A stretch of DNA of 64,000 nucleotides from Trogon surrucura (taxonomy: Eukaryota; Chordata; Aves; Trogoniformes; Trogonidae). Below the pieces are notes generated by a model. That model had not been told where the DNA came from and did no database searches. It saw only the letters and a program-made list of their open reading frames with translations. The DNA lies in the NCBI GenBank assembly GCA_020746105.1, contig CM036658.1, forward strand, positions 27,863,099 to 27,927,098, in the 5' to 3' direction. The position numbers were made by a program, and so were the translations under genes. Positions 1 to 16,716 of the stretch are shown in pieces; position 1 is the stretch's first letter, and every line of letters starts with the position of its first letter.

Positions 1-85
1 CAGCGAGTAGGCTGCAGGGGCACAAGAAGCTAGGAGGGGGCACAGACGAGAGAGCTCTATCCCAGTCAAAACCAGGACATTGACA
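1..85 (+). mobile_element. ERVL-type LTR fragment cut by the left edge
   Basis: The first bases (agcgagtaggctg, then gcacaagaagctaggaggggg) resemble the central part of the bird ERVL-type LTR family also seen at 10529-10821 and, reversed, at 32836-33581. The similarity fades near position 85, so only a short piece is present. The family match is by eye and the right boundary is approximate. Confidence 0.45.
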
Positions 86-1227
86 AAACGAGGAAGTAAC
101 AGAATCCAAAGGGTTTCTCCGTTCACAAACCAGGAATGTAGTCACAGCCAGACATCTGTCTTGTTTCTGTTTCGAAAACCTTCCTCTCAACCTTTTTTAA
201 TGGATTAAAAGAAAACTTTGCATCTGTGACATATCCTACAGATGCTGCTTCAGCAACAATATAGCTGGTATTAAAGGATTAAGTGATAAAAGAATTAAAA
301 CTAAATTCATTTAACAGAGTATATGGATTTTAATCCTAAGGCATGAGCGGAGAAGACAAATGCTTTTTAATACTCTTAAGCTTCACATTATTAGGCTTAG
401 AGTTACTAGCATTTCCTTCTAAAACTTCTTAGGAGGCTAATCTGAAACTTGATGAGTCCAAAGTCTCCACCTCACTTTTACTGAAGGAAGCACATGTGTC
501 TGTCTTTGAACTTTCTGGTTTTGGAAGTGTAAGAATTTGAACTGCATTCTGCTGGTAGTTGGAGAACAAAAACCCAATTAGTCGTTATGCAGGAAACCCA
601 AGACTTTACTAGAGCTTGCTCCACCCTGTTCTTAATCCCATAGTCTACATCAGAATTTGCAAGTCCTACAGGCATAGATTTATAGAGCAAAACAGCTGGC
701 AGTACAGATACATAACCCTCACTGTATGGAATGGGGGGTACTGGACTCCTCTGCTTTTGTAGACCAAATGCTTGTTAGTAGTTAGAGCAAATCTTAACGG
801 TTTATCTTTTCAAAGAGGAATCTGGAACACGTACATTATGAGTAAAGATATTTGAGATTCACTTCAATATCCTGAACTAGATTTAAAATTTTTATCTAGC
901 TGCTGTTTGCACAAGGACATGTTAATCTGTTTATAATCCCAGCAAGAAAGGCATTCCGATTCTGTAAAGCTTCATTTAAAATTATATTTATTAGGGCTAA
1001 CACCATAAAGAAACAGTGATTAGCATGTCCCTGTAGATGCTGGGAATCCCCAGCTGTGCAGCACTAAATGGACCTCTGATGCACAGACAGCACACTGTGC
1101 AGAACTCATCTGTAGGCAGGATTACCCCATTTTGATAATATAAGCTTTTTTTCTTTCAAGACAACAACTGTTTATCATTCCTACTGTCAAAGAGGGAGGA
1201 TGTTCACTGTGTACTGCGTTTGCATGG
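86..1227. other. REEP5 intron, nothing further recognised
   Basis: AT-rich intronic sequence upstream of the first REEP5 exon in the window. No exon with convincing splice sites and no repeat family was recognised. Short open frames here have no conserved features. Confidence 0.5.
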
Positions 1228-2273
1228 CCAGGGTTTGGTAGCGCAGGTTGAGCTATAAGGGTGGCTTCTGTGAGAAGATACCAGAAGCTTCCCCCATGCC
1301 CAAGAGAGTCAATGCCAGCCGGCTCCTAGACAGACCTGCCGCTGGCCAGGGCTGAGCCCATCGGTGATGGTGGCAGCACCTCTGTGATAACAGATATAAG
1401 AAGGGGTGGGGAAAGTTACTGCACAAGAGCAACCAGAGACTGGAGTGCAGATACGTGAGAGCAACATCAAGGCCACTGAAGAAGGAGGGGGAGGAGGTCC
1501 TCCAGGCACTGGAGCAGAGATTCCCCTGCAGCCCATGGAGAAGACCATGGTGAGGCAGGCTGTCCCCCTTCAGCACATGGAGTTTAACAGTGGAGCAGAT
1601 ATCCACCTGCAGCCCATGGAGGACCCCAGGCTGGAGCAGGTGGATGCCCAAAGGAGACTGTGACCCTATGGGAAGACCACACTGGAGCTGGCTCCTGGCA
1701 GGACCTGTGGAGAGAGGAGCCCATGCTGGAGCAGGTTTTCTGGCAGGACTTGTGACCCCAGACACTGCAGCAGTCTGTTCCTGAAGAACTGCACCCCATG
1801 GAGGACTGCATGGTGGAGCAGTTCCATGAAGAACTGTAGCTCAGGGGAAGGACTCATGCTGGAACAGGGGAAGAGTGTGAAGAGTCCTACCCTTGAGGAG
1901 GAAGGAGCAGCAGAGACCACACATGATGAACTGACCACAACCCCCATTCCCTGACCCCCTGCACCACTTGGGGAGGAGCACATAGAGAAATAAGGAATGA
2001 AGTTAACCCTAGGAAGAAGGGTGTGGTGGGGGGAAGGGTTTTTTTGTAAGATTCTCATTGCCCTTCTCTGATTTGATTGCTAGTAAATTAAGCTAATTTC
2101 CCCAAGTCGAATCTGTTTTGCCCATGGTGGTAATTGCTGAGTGATCTTCCTGTTCCTTATCTCAACTCATTAACATTTTGTTATATTTTTCCCTCCCTTC
2201 TCCAGCTGAGGAGGGGAGTGATAGAGCTGCTTTTGTGGGCACCTGGCATCCAGCCAGGGTCAACCCACCACAC
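1228..2273 (+). mobile_element. Solo ERVL-type LTR, about 1.05 kb, in a REEP5 intron
   Basis: The block starts near tttggtagcg and ends at caacccaccaca, the typical end of a large GC-rich bird LTR. It contains a TATA-like gatataag near 1394. A run of degenerate repeats built on ctggagcagg and cccatggagg fills 1500-1900. A T-rich downstream part leads to the conserved cacctggcatccagccaggg just before the end. No internal retroviral genes flank it, so it is a solo LTR. Several open frames on both strands inside it are products of the low-stop repeat composition and are not genes. A shorter relative lies at 11945-12840. Confidence 0.7.
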
Positions 2274-7456
<5,183 letters not shown>

Positions 7457-7750
7457 ACTATTAACTGGATGAAGTTTCCCTACCACCTCCTTTATGAAGC
7501 TTGATGTTACTGGGAACTGTGGTATAACTTGTAATAATATTGCCTTGGAAACATTTTGATATTTTAAAGGAATGTGTTGTAAGCTTGCTTACTACTTTGC
7601 TGTGTCTGTATAGAAAGAAAGCATTTTTATTTAAAAGCAATGCAGTGGGCAGCATCTGAAGTTTAATGAAAATATATTCGTCATGCAGAAGACATCTTTC
7701 AGTAATCTCTTTCTGCAATAACATAAATAAAAAGTATGTATCCCACAGGC
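7457..7750 (+). other. REEP5: REEP5 3' UTR with polyadenylation signal
   Basis: Non-coding AT-rich sequence after the stop. A canonical AATAAA lies at 7726-7731, followed by a GT/T-rich stretch (gtctctttgtggatg), so cleavage is likely near 7745-7755. The exact end is inferred. Confidence 0.7.
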
Positions 7751-8044
7751 TCTGCACTTTGTCTCTTTGTGGATGTAATTACTCTTAACACTTTGACTAT
7801 GGTGTGTCTGGTAACATGGAGCTATTATATAAGGAAAAAATGATTCTGAACAGATCTTCTTGAATATACAGGGAATTATTGTGAGAAATGGCATAACAGA
7901 TGTATTCCCCACCAATAAAGTTGTAAGTGATGAAATTATGTATTTTAGGCACCTGATGACAGAGGTTGTTCACTGTTTCATGTTTCATTGTAACACAGTA
8001 TTGGTACAGTGTGTATGTTCTTAAATGAATAGATGGTAAATAAC

Positions 8045-8640
8045 AGGATCGTAGAATGGTTTGGGTTGGAAGAGACCTTAAAGATCATCTACTTCTGCAA
8101 CTATGGGCAGGGACACCTTCCACTAGATGAGGTTGCTCAAAAACCCTGTTCGGTCGCTTCACCCCCTGACAAAACGTCCCTCACCTTGTTTCCTGTAGGT
8201 TCACTTTAAGCACTGGAAGGCCACTATAAGGTCTCCCCAGAGCCTTCTCTTCACCATGCTGAACAGCCCCAACTCTCTCAGCCTGTCCTCTTAGAAGGGG
8301 TGCTCCAACCCCCGGATCATCTTTGTGGCCCTTCTCTGGACTCGCTCCAGCACATCCATGTTTTTTGTACATTGGGGGCCACAGAGCTGGACACACACAG
8401 TACTCCAGGCAACTACTGCCTCAGAGCAGGGGGCAGAATCCACCTCTCTCCATCTGCTGGCCACCCTTATGTTGATGCAGCGCAGGATGCAATTGGCTTT
8501 CTGGGCTTAGAGCACTCATTGCTGGCTCATACTCGGTTTTTCATCCACCAACACCCCCAAGTCCTTTTCTGTAGGGCTGCTCTCAGTCCACTTGTTGCCC
8601 AGGCTGTATCTCTGCTTGACATTGCTCTCACATGGACATG
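8045..8640 (-). mobile_element. CR1 LINE fragment, about 600 bp
   Basis: The plus strand begins with the reverse-complemented CR1 end (gatcgtagaatggtttgggttggaagagacc). It continues through the typical 3' region, including aggttgctca, ctcagcctgtcctc, ggcccttctctggactcgctcc and aagtccttttctgtagggctgc. The element therefore lies on the minus strand and is truncated near 8640. Open frames on either strand here are CR1 shadows. Confidence 0.9.
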
Positions 8641-10029
8641 TGTGTGAGTCTCAAATACTATAGTGAAAGAAATCTTAATGATACTGTTTGACCCAAAACA
8701 CGTGCATCTCGGATGCATTTTGTTTGCCGTACCGAGAGACACTACTACACTGTCCTCTCACTCTACGTTTTCCATGACAGGGAGGAACTTTCATTTAGCC
8801 ATTAAAGCAGGAGTACTTGCATTTCACTCTCAGCTCTGTTACAGACTCATTAATAAGTTGCTTCCACATAATGCACATATCTGTGTTGCAAAGGGTCAGT
8901 ATCTTCATCTGTAAAATGTTAAGAAATGGAAAATTGGATTAAGCTACCCTAGAATTCTGCATATCTCACTTTAAAAGTCAGCTTATCATTGATTTGAGAG
9001 AAATGTTGAAGTATACATTGTAGGTTTTATCACCATCTTTAGAATATTGGCAAACAGAAATTCCCAGCTTTTATCACACGGACTTCAAGGCAAAAAGTAC
9101 ATAAGGTTCAAATTTTTGTCTGGCAAATTTTAGAAACTGCATGATGGCTTACTGGTGAGTACTAATTTTATCTACTGTAACTAGAGGAGCTTTAAGATTC
9201 TTGCCAGAGGAACCTGTGTATTTCCAGTGTGCATAATTCTAGTTCAAGAGTTCAGTTGCCCGAAGAGTGTCTGTTTTGCCAATCAAAACCAGGGAAGGAT
9301 GAAAATAGCCAGCCTTCATGAGTGGAGCAGAACAGTCATTAAAGTAATGCACTGTTACACATCCTGACATTTCTGATTTTTTTTTTCCATAATCCCCAAA
9401 GAACTTACCCATTTCTATCACAAGAATTATTCTACCTGTCGTCAGAGTTTCCTCTGTCTTCCTCAGGAGAATTCCACGTTGGTTATTAATTTTTGCCTGC
9501 AACATAAACATTTTGTAGTTTTTAATACATTACTGCTTTAATTTATGCCTTGTTTTTAGAACACTTTCTATGTTACTCTCGGTTGTTTTACAGGACAAAA
9601 CTGGGGGGGGGGGGGGGCATTTATGGTCTATAGGCATCTGTGCTTCTGTACTAATACTTGCTCATAAAATATGCCTAATGTAATATGATTTAGACAAGAG
9701 TGGTAATCTTATATATGCCAACTCAATTATAGTAAAAATGGCATACTAGTCTTTTTTGTGTATAAGATCATAGATGGGACTTACACCAATGCCATGTGAA
9801 AAGCTTGTCTGAAGAGCCCTTCTGTCCTTCAAAAATAGCTTAGCATCTATCATCCACACACACACGGCCAGTTCTTTCCAGGAAAAAAAGTCCCCAGTAC
9901 AACTGTCTTTCATCTGTCATAATGTTTAGAAATATTTTCAGTGAACAAAACCTAAATTAAAATCTTGCACAGTTCTTGACAAGTAGGCCATCTTTAATAA
10001 AATTATGTAGTGAACATGAGGTCGTGTAC
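8641..10029. other. Intergenic, nothing recognised except a G run
   Basis: AT-rich intergenic DNA. The only notable feature is a 15-G run at 9603-9617. A minus-strand open frame near 9420-9495 has exon-like edges but matches no protein I recognise. Confidence 0.5.
9603..9617 (+). repeat. Uninterrupted 15-G homopolymer
   Basis: Fifteen consecutive G after acaaaact. It is long for a G run in this AT-rich setting, can form a G-quadruplex, and is prone to length error in sequencing. Confidence 0.9.
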
Positions 10030-10528
10030 CAAAATCTTGACTGGAAAAGGCTAAAAATGTCAACTTCTTCATCAAGAACTTGTAATTTCACAGCTGCGCT
10101 TTCAGTTGTAAACAACCAGAGGAGAAGCCAGATCTCTCCCAGTGTGATGGATGTATGTTTGAACTGTTGTATCTCACAATTGGAGTTGCATGCCACAGAA
10201 GGCACTGTGGCAGGAAACCACCCAATCCAATGGAGGACAAGCCTCGTAAGAAACTGTCCAAGCACAGTGGTAACCCCAGCTGAGCTGGCTGTGGGGCCCA
10301 ACGACACAACATGTTGCCTCCTGTCCTGAGTGACCACTGGAACAGATGGAGCCCAAGCGCTGTGGACTAAATGAAGTCAATGGACATTTGATGAGGGTGG
10401 TCCATTGAGTGAGATGCCAGTGTATGTAACAAAGGATGGGAAGTGGGGTGATGGCTGATGAGGATCCATTGGGTGGTTATTGTAGAGCCTGAGCATGATG
10501 CAGATGATAAGGAGTAAGAGGTGGAGAT
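10030..10528 (+). mobile_element. Remnant of ERVL internal region (3' end)
   Basis: Sequence such as gatggagcccaagcgctgtg, aatgaagtcaatggacattt, gatgagggtggtccattgag and catgatgcagatgataagga resembles the 3' internal part of bird ERVL proviruses. It ends in a purine-rich stretch (aaggagtaagaggtggaga) placed like a polypurine tract, directly before the LTR at 10529. No intact reading frame survives. The left limit is approximate. Confidence 0.6.
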
Positions 10529-10821
10529 TGTACTGGGTGTGGCTGGGATGGACTTAATTTTCTTCACAGAAGTCCATAAGGTGCTATGTTTTGTATTTGT
10601 TACTAAAACAGCCTTGACAGCACACTGACAATGGGATGTAGTGACTAAATCCCTTCTTTGCTTTTCTGGTGCATGCAGCTTTCGCTTTACCTATTAAACT
10701 GCCTTTATCACAGTGCACAAGTCTTCTTGCCTTCCTATTTTCTCCCTGTCCCGCAGGAGAGGGCTGAGCGAGCCAGCAGCTCTGCGGTTGCCTGGCTCTT
10801 GGCCAGGCTCTGCCCACAACA
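10529..10821 (+). mobile_element. ERVL-type 3' LTR, internally shortened
   Basis: It starts TGTACTGGGTGTGGCTGGG. It has the family's actaaaacagccttgaca segment and the R/U5-like ctttacctattaaactgcct, and ends gcccacaaca. It is about 293 bp, so the middle of the LTR has been lost relative to the copy at 32836-33581. No clear 5-bp target duplication could be found, as expected if only the 3' side of a provirus remains. Confidence 0.65.
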
Positions 10822-11944
10822 GCCACAAAATTCAGAGTCCCAAGCACACATTGTCATGGCACCAGGTGGGTTCAAAGGGAATAAAATACAGGTGAAACAC
10901 CACAGAAATGCTCTTGATAGTGTGTGTCTCTGTGCTCTAACGATTTTTGCTAGGCTTCCCAGTAATGATTTCAGATGTATGGGCACCTCCAGGAGGTCAG
11001 TGGGCATTCCTGCCTTTGGATTTTTCAGGTCATGGTTTCTCTGTTACTGCTATGGCTGCCAGGATATTATTCCCAAAAGAACGTAGTGCATGAATTTTCC
11101 ATTTCTTGCATTTGAGAAAGATGTTTTACATGTAGTCTAAATAAATATTCTGAAGTGTTTGGTCCTATTCAAGAAAGACAAGGTGACAGAAAATTTTCTT
11201 CCATGAAGAGCTGTAACATTCTCTGATGAAGTCTATCAGAGGCCAAAGGTGAGACTTGACCCTTCAAACCTTGTGCTTTGCCCCAAGGATGCATCTAATC
11301 AAAGCAGGTTTTGCACAGGTACACTCAACTGGCCGATGTAATCCAAAACATGAGAGCAGGATGCATATCGAACTGTGAAGACAACATAATCTCCTTTAAC
11401 GTACAAGTTACAGGGGATGAGAATTCATTCTGTCTTTCAGCTGAAGCCTAGCATTTATCTAGTGATTTCCCTTTATGAATAAAATGTTCAGTTGGTGTAC
11501 CTCCCATAAATTTTACAAAGACAAACATACTTACAACTACTCTTCCTAGTACGGTATTAATGCTTATGAGCCCAAAACCATCCAGAGTGCCTCTCAGCTC
11601 TTCTGAGATCAGTGGGGTGCCAGAAGAGTGTAACATAATTGCTAATTAATTGACAGTGGAAATCTTAGATGAGAAACACCTCGTTGCCAAGCTGTTAAAT
11701 AGGCAGTCTGATGTGTCAAAACAGAAGTCAGCAGTGCTTCCTCCTTGCAAGCTGCATATTACTGATACCCTCTCCACATCCTTTATGGCTGCAAACGAGT
11801 AATATATTCACAAGGTACACTTGGTGAAAATTGCCAGGTACTGCTTACAGTTCAACAGGCTATTTTTTCCTGTCACTGTTCAGTGACTGCACTTTGCTCT
11901 CAACTTGACTCTCACATTTAAACACCACACAATACAGATTCCTA
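10822..11944. other. Intergenic, nothing recognised
   Basis: AT-rich intergenic DNA with no repeat family, exon or RNA gene that I can support. Confidence 0.45.
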
Positions 11945-12840
11945 ATGCACCTTCAAGCAGGTAAAAGTCGGACCCACCTCTGGCCAAGGCCAGGCCAATC
12001 GGTGCCTGTGCCATCAGTGTATTTTAAGAGGGGAAACATATTGGGCCAAACTCTTTGTCCTGTCTTTTGTGTTGGGGAGTTCTTCATTTTGGAGAGGAGA
12101 AGGAGGTGTGAGAGAGCAACCATGTTGTCCATGAGGAAGAGGGGGAAGAAGGGCAGGGCATTGCCCTGAGGCTGTAATGATAGAGGCAGGAGGCTGAGGC
12201 CCTGCTGGCCAAGAAGACTGATAGTGGTGAAAATGTCCAGGATGCGGCCTGCAGAGGACCCCAGGACAGGGAAGACAGAGACCTCGCAAGAGCAGAGGAT
12301 GCCCCTGAAGCAAACTGCAACTCTGAGGCAGACCTGTGCTGGAGCAGAGGACACTGCATCCTGCAGATGGGCCCCCACACTGGAGGGAAGGACTCGTTTG
12401 GAAGAGAAGGACTGTCTCCTGTGAGACAGACACCACCTGGGAGGAAGGGAGGAGTGTGAGGAGTCTTCAGCCCAAGGCAGAAGGAGCGCCAAGGACAGTG
12501 TGTAATGCACAGACCACAACCCTCATCCCCTGCCCCCTGCGTCTCTGGTGGTGCAGAGGTAGCTGGGAAGAAGGGAGGGGTGTGGGAAGGGTGCATTTAA
12601 GATCTGGTTTCTTTATTTCTCTCACTATTCAACTCTTACCTAGTTGACTTTTTTTTTTAATCTGATTGTGGTGAATTACGTTTATGTTTTTCTCCCCAAG
12701 TCTACTCTGTTTTTTTGCCCATGAGCGTAAATGGTGAATGAACCCTCCCTGTCCTAATCTCAATCCTTGAGCCTTTTTGTTGAATTTTATCCCTCCCCAT
12801 CTCTAAAGAGACGGGGGTGGGGATGAGTGAACAGCTGGGT
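11945..12840 (+). mobile_element. Degraded ERVL-type LTR, relative of the copy at 1228-2273
   Basis: It shares the order of landmarks with the LTR at 1228-2273. GC-rich repeats built on ctggagcagagg come first, then cacaaccctcatcccctgccccctg and gggaagaagggaggggtg. The T-rich part with ccccaagtctactctgttt and cccatgagcgtaaatggtga follows. The terminal cctggcatccagccaggg block is missing after 12840. The several open frames of more than 100 codons on both strands are repeat artefacts. Boundaries are approximate. Confidence 0.6.
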
Positions 12841-14344
12841 AGTTCTTGCTCTCACTCAAAATAAAACATAAGCAAAGAAATTAAAGCTTTCCTAGGAAAA
12901 CTCTCTGAGCAAGCTACCCACCAGTGTATGCCGTATGGTTTGGCTAAAGCTTGGGGACATACCCTGCACATACTGGGAACTGTCAAATTTTCAAACTCTG
13001 ACTGAAGGATCCAACCTGGGCAGGTTGGATGCTGTTGCCCAGTTTAAGCCAGAGAGATTAACTGAACTCTTCTGCAATATTCCCCATTATTAATATTCAG
13101 CCTTGGGTGTCTGTGAACCCACTGTTTTGTCAAACCCACTTATATGCCATGTCAGAGCCTGTGGCCAGCCTGGACTGAGCAATATGAGTTACAGTCCTGC
13201 TACACCAGCCACTCCATCAGTATCCCAGAGGACACTGGTCTCCATGGAGATGTCTGTCCTTGGAGAGAAGCTTGCACAAATGACATAAAGCAGCTAAAGC
13301 GTCCTCTCAACTCTCCAAACCTCATGAATCATCAGTACTGGATGAAAAGTGACTGGTGACCCTGTTTTCTGAAGAAGACTCCTTATGTGCACGGCACAGT
13401 GAATCTGTACCACTAACAACTCACTTTTAACAGAAAGAGTTGTTTTCTGTCTGTGCTATGTTGAGGCAGGAAGATTTTCATTGCCAAGCCAGCAAGAACT
13501 GGAGGAATCCCTTCATTCTGAAAGATGCAACACAATGCATCCCAGGGAATGTTATTTAAGTGCCTGTGCAGGTCAGAGAAAGTTTTGTGGATCTATGCAG
13601 AAACAGCAGAAAGCAAGAGAGATGACATTCGGGAAACACACAGTCCACCTGCTTCACATACTGCAGATCTGGAAAAGCACCAGATTTAAAGGGACTGGTC
13701 TCCTGAGTGCAGGTTGTTTTGCACGTTGTAGCGTGGGCAGTTCAAGAACACAAGAATGACACGGATTGCTTTGCACTTCATTTTATACTACTTGCAAATT
13801 TTCTCACAGACTCTCCCAGACTAAACTGGGATAGCTTTTGCTAGTTTTGGAGATGATGTTAGCAGGAGTGATGCAGCTAACGGCGTGATAAGGTATAAAG
13901 AAGGTTCCCTCTCTCTTCTATTTCCAAGAGGAGCAGGTGTTTCTAACAACTAGCAAGAGCATGCATGACTCTCCATCTCTACACTGCAAGCCAGTGTTGG
14001 CCTTAGATCAGTAACAGCCAAACGCTGGCCTGCAAGACCATAGCTGCTACTGTGACAGAACGATTGTTCCTCGTGGGTAAATCTCTGTGTCCCAGAAGCC
14101 AGCACCTGCGTGGACAGCAGTGGGATGAAACAAGGCAGTGTATCTGTACCACACGGGCTGTCCACCAACTCATCATTCCACTCACTGTTCTACACTGCGA
14201 CTGTTTCCCAGGTGGAGTTTTCCCTTTTCTGTCCGTGCCATTGTAAGCACTTCCCACTGCTGAAACAGCGAGGGGCCTTCTGGCAGCTCCTGCAAAGATT
14301 AGAAAAAAACCTGAAACTGTCTCCCGCACTTGGGCTTGGATGGG
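12841..14344. other. Intergenic, nothing recognised
   Basis: No gene or repeat family was recognised. The right limit is the abrupt start of CR1 similarity. Confidence 0.4.
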
Positions 14345-15805
14345 AAGGCACCTCTCCTGTTGTCCGTGACTTACCAAAGATGATGGAGAATGGCCTAGCA
14401 ATGACTCCCGCCAGCTCCCTCAGCACCTGTGGGTGCATCCCATCAGGGCCCATGGATTTATGGATCTTCAAGTGTTCAAACTGACCCCCAACCCAGTCCT
14501 CCCCAACCAGGGCAAACTCTTCTTTTATCTTGACTTCCTCTGGGGCGTCAGGGGACTGAGGCTCCTGAGGAGAGTCTCCACCAGTGTAGACAGAAGCAAA
14601 GAAGGCATTCAGTAACTCTCTCTTCTGTCTGTCCTCTGTCTCCAGGGCACCCACCTCATTCACAAGAGGGCCTACATTGGCTCTAGTGTTAGTTTTGTCA
14701 GCAATGTATTTGAAGAAGCCCTTTCTGTTGTCCTTGACCTCCCTTGCAAGTTTTAGTTCCAAGGAGGCCTTAGCTTTTCTAATTGCCTCCCTACATTCCC
14801 TGACAGCTGTCCTATACTCCACCCGAGTGGCCAGCCCTCCCTTCCACAATTTATACACCCTCCCCTTCCATCTGAGTCTGCCCAGCAGATCCCTGGTTAA
14901 CCAAGCAGGTCTCCTGGATCTCTTTCTTGATTTCCTACCTGATGGGATGCACTGATCCTGAGCCTGGAAGAAGTGGTCCTTGAATACCAACCAACTCTCT
15001 TGGGCCCCTTTACCTTCCAGTTCCCTGTCCCATGGGGTTTCCCCCAGCAATCGCTTGAAGAGGCCAAAGCTGGCCCTTCTGAAGTCCAGAGTTGTGATCC
15101 TGCTTGGTATTCTGTTTCTACCACACAGGATCCTGAACTCCACTATCTCATGGTCACTGCAGCCAGGATTGCCCTCAACCTTCACTGCTTCAAGCAGACC
15201 TTCCTTGTTGGTGAGCACAAGGTCCAGCAGCGCTCCTCTCCTGGTTGGCTCGTCAAGAAATTATCATCAATGCACTGGAGGAACCTCCTGGACTGAGGAT
15301 GGCTGGCTGTGTAGGCCTTCCAGCAAATATCTGGGTAGTTGAAATCCCCCATGAGAACCAGGACCTGTGATTGAGAGGCTGCTGTCAGCTGCCTGTAAAA
15401 GGCCTCATCAACTTTCTCCTCCTGACTAGGTGGTCTGTAGTAGACACCCACCACAGTAGCACCTAAGCTAGCATGCCTCTTAATTCTCACCCACAAACTC
15501 TAGACTTGCTCATCTGCCCCTGGATGGATCTCAATACATTCCAGTTGCTCACTCACATAAAGAGCAACTCCACCACCTCGCCTTGTTGGCTTTTCTTTCC
15601 TAAAAAGGACAGAGCCATCAAGGCCCACATTCCAGTTATGTGAGCTGTCCCACCACGTCTCTGTAATCGCAATGACATCGTAGGTCTCCAACCACACACA
15701 GATTTCTAATTCCCCCTGCTCATTCCCCATGCTTCTTGCATTGGTGTACAGACACTTAAGAGATATAATGGAGAAGCATCTGTTACCGTTGCTTGTGCCA
15801 TCCAT
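14345..15805 (-). pseudogene. CR1 ORF2 fragment: AP-like endonuclease and RT linker
   Basis: Endonuclease landmarks on the minus strand, in order: YTNARSMGNEQGELE, the catalytic-glutamate motif [32 protein letters not shown], and the final GCSDHEIVEF. All conserved active-site motifs of the apurinic-type LINE endonuclease are visible. The linker then carries WLTRDLLGRLRWK, KDNRKGFFKYIADK and SMGPDGMHPQVLREL. The frame is interrupted by a stop near 15500 and a frameshift near 15215. It ends a few residues after GEVPS, so no polymerase domain is present. It cannot make a working LINE protein. Confidence 0.88.
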
Positions 15806-15910
15806 GCTTGAGTGGATGCACTTAAGCAGGGTTGTTAATGACTAACCCTGGGATACTTTCCCCCAGCTCATATGTAGTGAGTCGCGTTTTATCCCTTTCC
15901 CCCTTCCAAC

Positions 15911-16716
15911 CTAGCTTAAAGCCCTATCGATTAATCCCGCCAACTCCCCAGCAAGAATTCTCCTCCCCCTCTGAGACAGCCCCACTTCATCTCTATCTCT
16001 CATGCCCGGTGCCGCATAAACTTTCCCATGATCATAAAACCCAAAATGTTGCTGCCAGCACCAGTCTTTAAGCCGTGCATTAACTGCATGTAGTTTTCTG
16101 TCCCCTTCAGTATTCCTGCCTGCTACTGAAGGGACAGAAGAGAAAACTACCTGTGCCCCCAATCCTTTGATCAACTGGCCTAGTAACTTAAAGTCATTTT
16201 AAATTCTCATTGTACTCCTTTGATCTCATCACTTGCCTGGACAACCAACAATGGGTAGTAATCAGCGGGAAGCACCAGACTAGGGAGTTTCTTGGTCATG
16301 TCCCTGATCTGAGCTCCAGGGAGGCAACAGGCTTCCCTGTGGGCTGGATCCGGGTGGCAGATGGGACCCTCTGTTCCCCTCAGGATGGAGTCGCCAGTGA
16401 CAAATACCCCCCTTTTCTTTTTAGTTGGACTGGTCCTGATGCATGGGGCTGACTCGCTGTAGTCAGCCCCACAGATGCACATCCATCCACCTCTTCACTT
16501 CCTTGGCTCTCCTGTTCCAGAGCCCCCTACCTGTTCTGCCGGGGCAACTGGGCAGGTGAGGGAGGTCTGGCAGCGACCTGCCTTCCTCTCCGAGCCAGGA
16601 CCCATTTCCATTCCCTCCCGTCTCTTAAGTCCCCTCCTTTGGCCTAATGGCCAGAGGGGAGGGGATCCCCTGCTGCGTGTGGAGATTGCTGTGTGTGCAC
16701 CAGGGAGTGGCTCCAC
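15911..16716 (-). pseudogene. CR1 ORF1 fragment with SGNH/GDSL esterase-like domain
   Basis: Open pieces at 16495-16716, 16207-16482 and 15911-16174 make up CR1 ORF1. The probable start is MEPLPGAHTAIS at 16716. The esterase-like region shows VFVTGDSILRGTEGP with the GDS nucleophile block, CCLPGAQIRDMTKKLP, ADYYPLLVVQ, VVFSSVPSVAG, and the closing LSQRGRRILAGELAGLI. The first piece is separated from the second by a change of frame, and about 40 residues are disturbed near 16175-16206. In CR1-type LINEs this domain binds RNA or lipids and may act as an esterase. Confidence 0.85.

Larger units (their letters stand above)
14345..16716 (-). mobile_element. CR1 LINE 5' half: ORF1 plus endonuclease, reverse transcriptase missing
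   Basis: The minus strand reads in CR1 order: ORF1 (16716 to about 15911), then ORF2 endonuclease (about 15805-15060), then the linker to reverse transcriptase. Similarity stops at about 14345, just where the reverse transcriptase fingers should begin. Most CR1 copies are 5'-truncated and keep the 3' tail; this one is the opposite, with its 5' end kept and its 3' half gone. A later deletion or rearrangement is the simplest cause. The frames are broken only a few times. A CpG-rich block adjoins its 5' end. Confidence 0.9.

Noticed and set aside
1253-2058. Open frames of 130-170 codons near the left edge
   Set aside because: All fall in the ERVL-type LTR; the Ser/Pro/Leu-rich translations come from the ctggagcagg repeats.
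9418-9495. Possible minus-strand exon with gttgcag acceptor and gtaagt donor
   Set aside because: The translation matches no protein I know, including SRP19 and PHAX, and there is no polypyrimidine tract before the acceptor.
11953-12596. Overlapping 140-188-codon minus-strand frames
   Set aside because: They lie antisense within a degraded LTR made of low-stop repeats.
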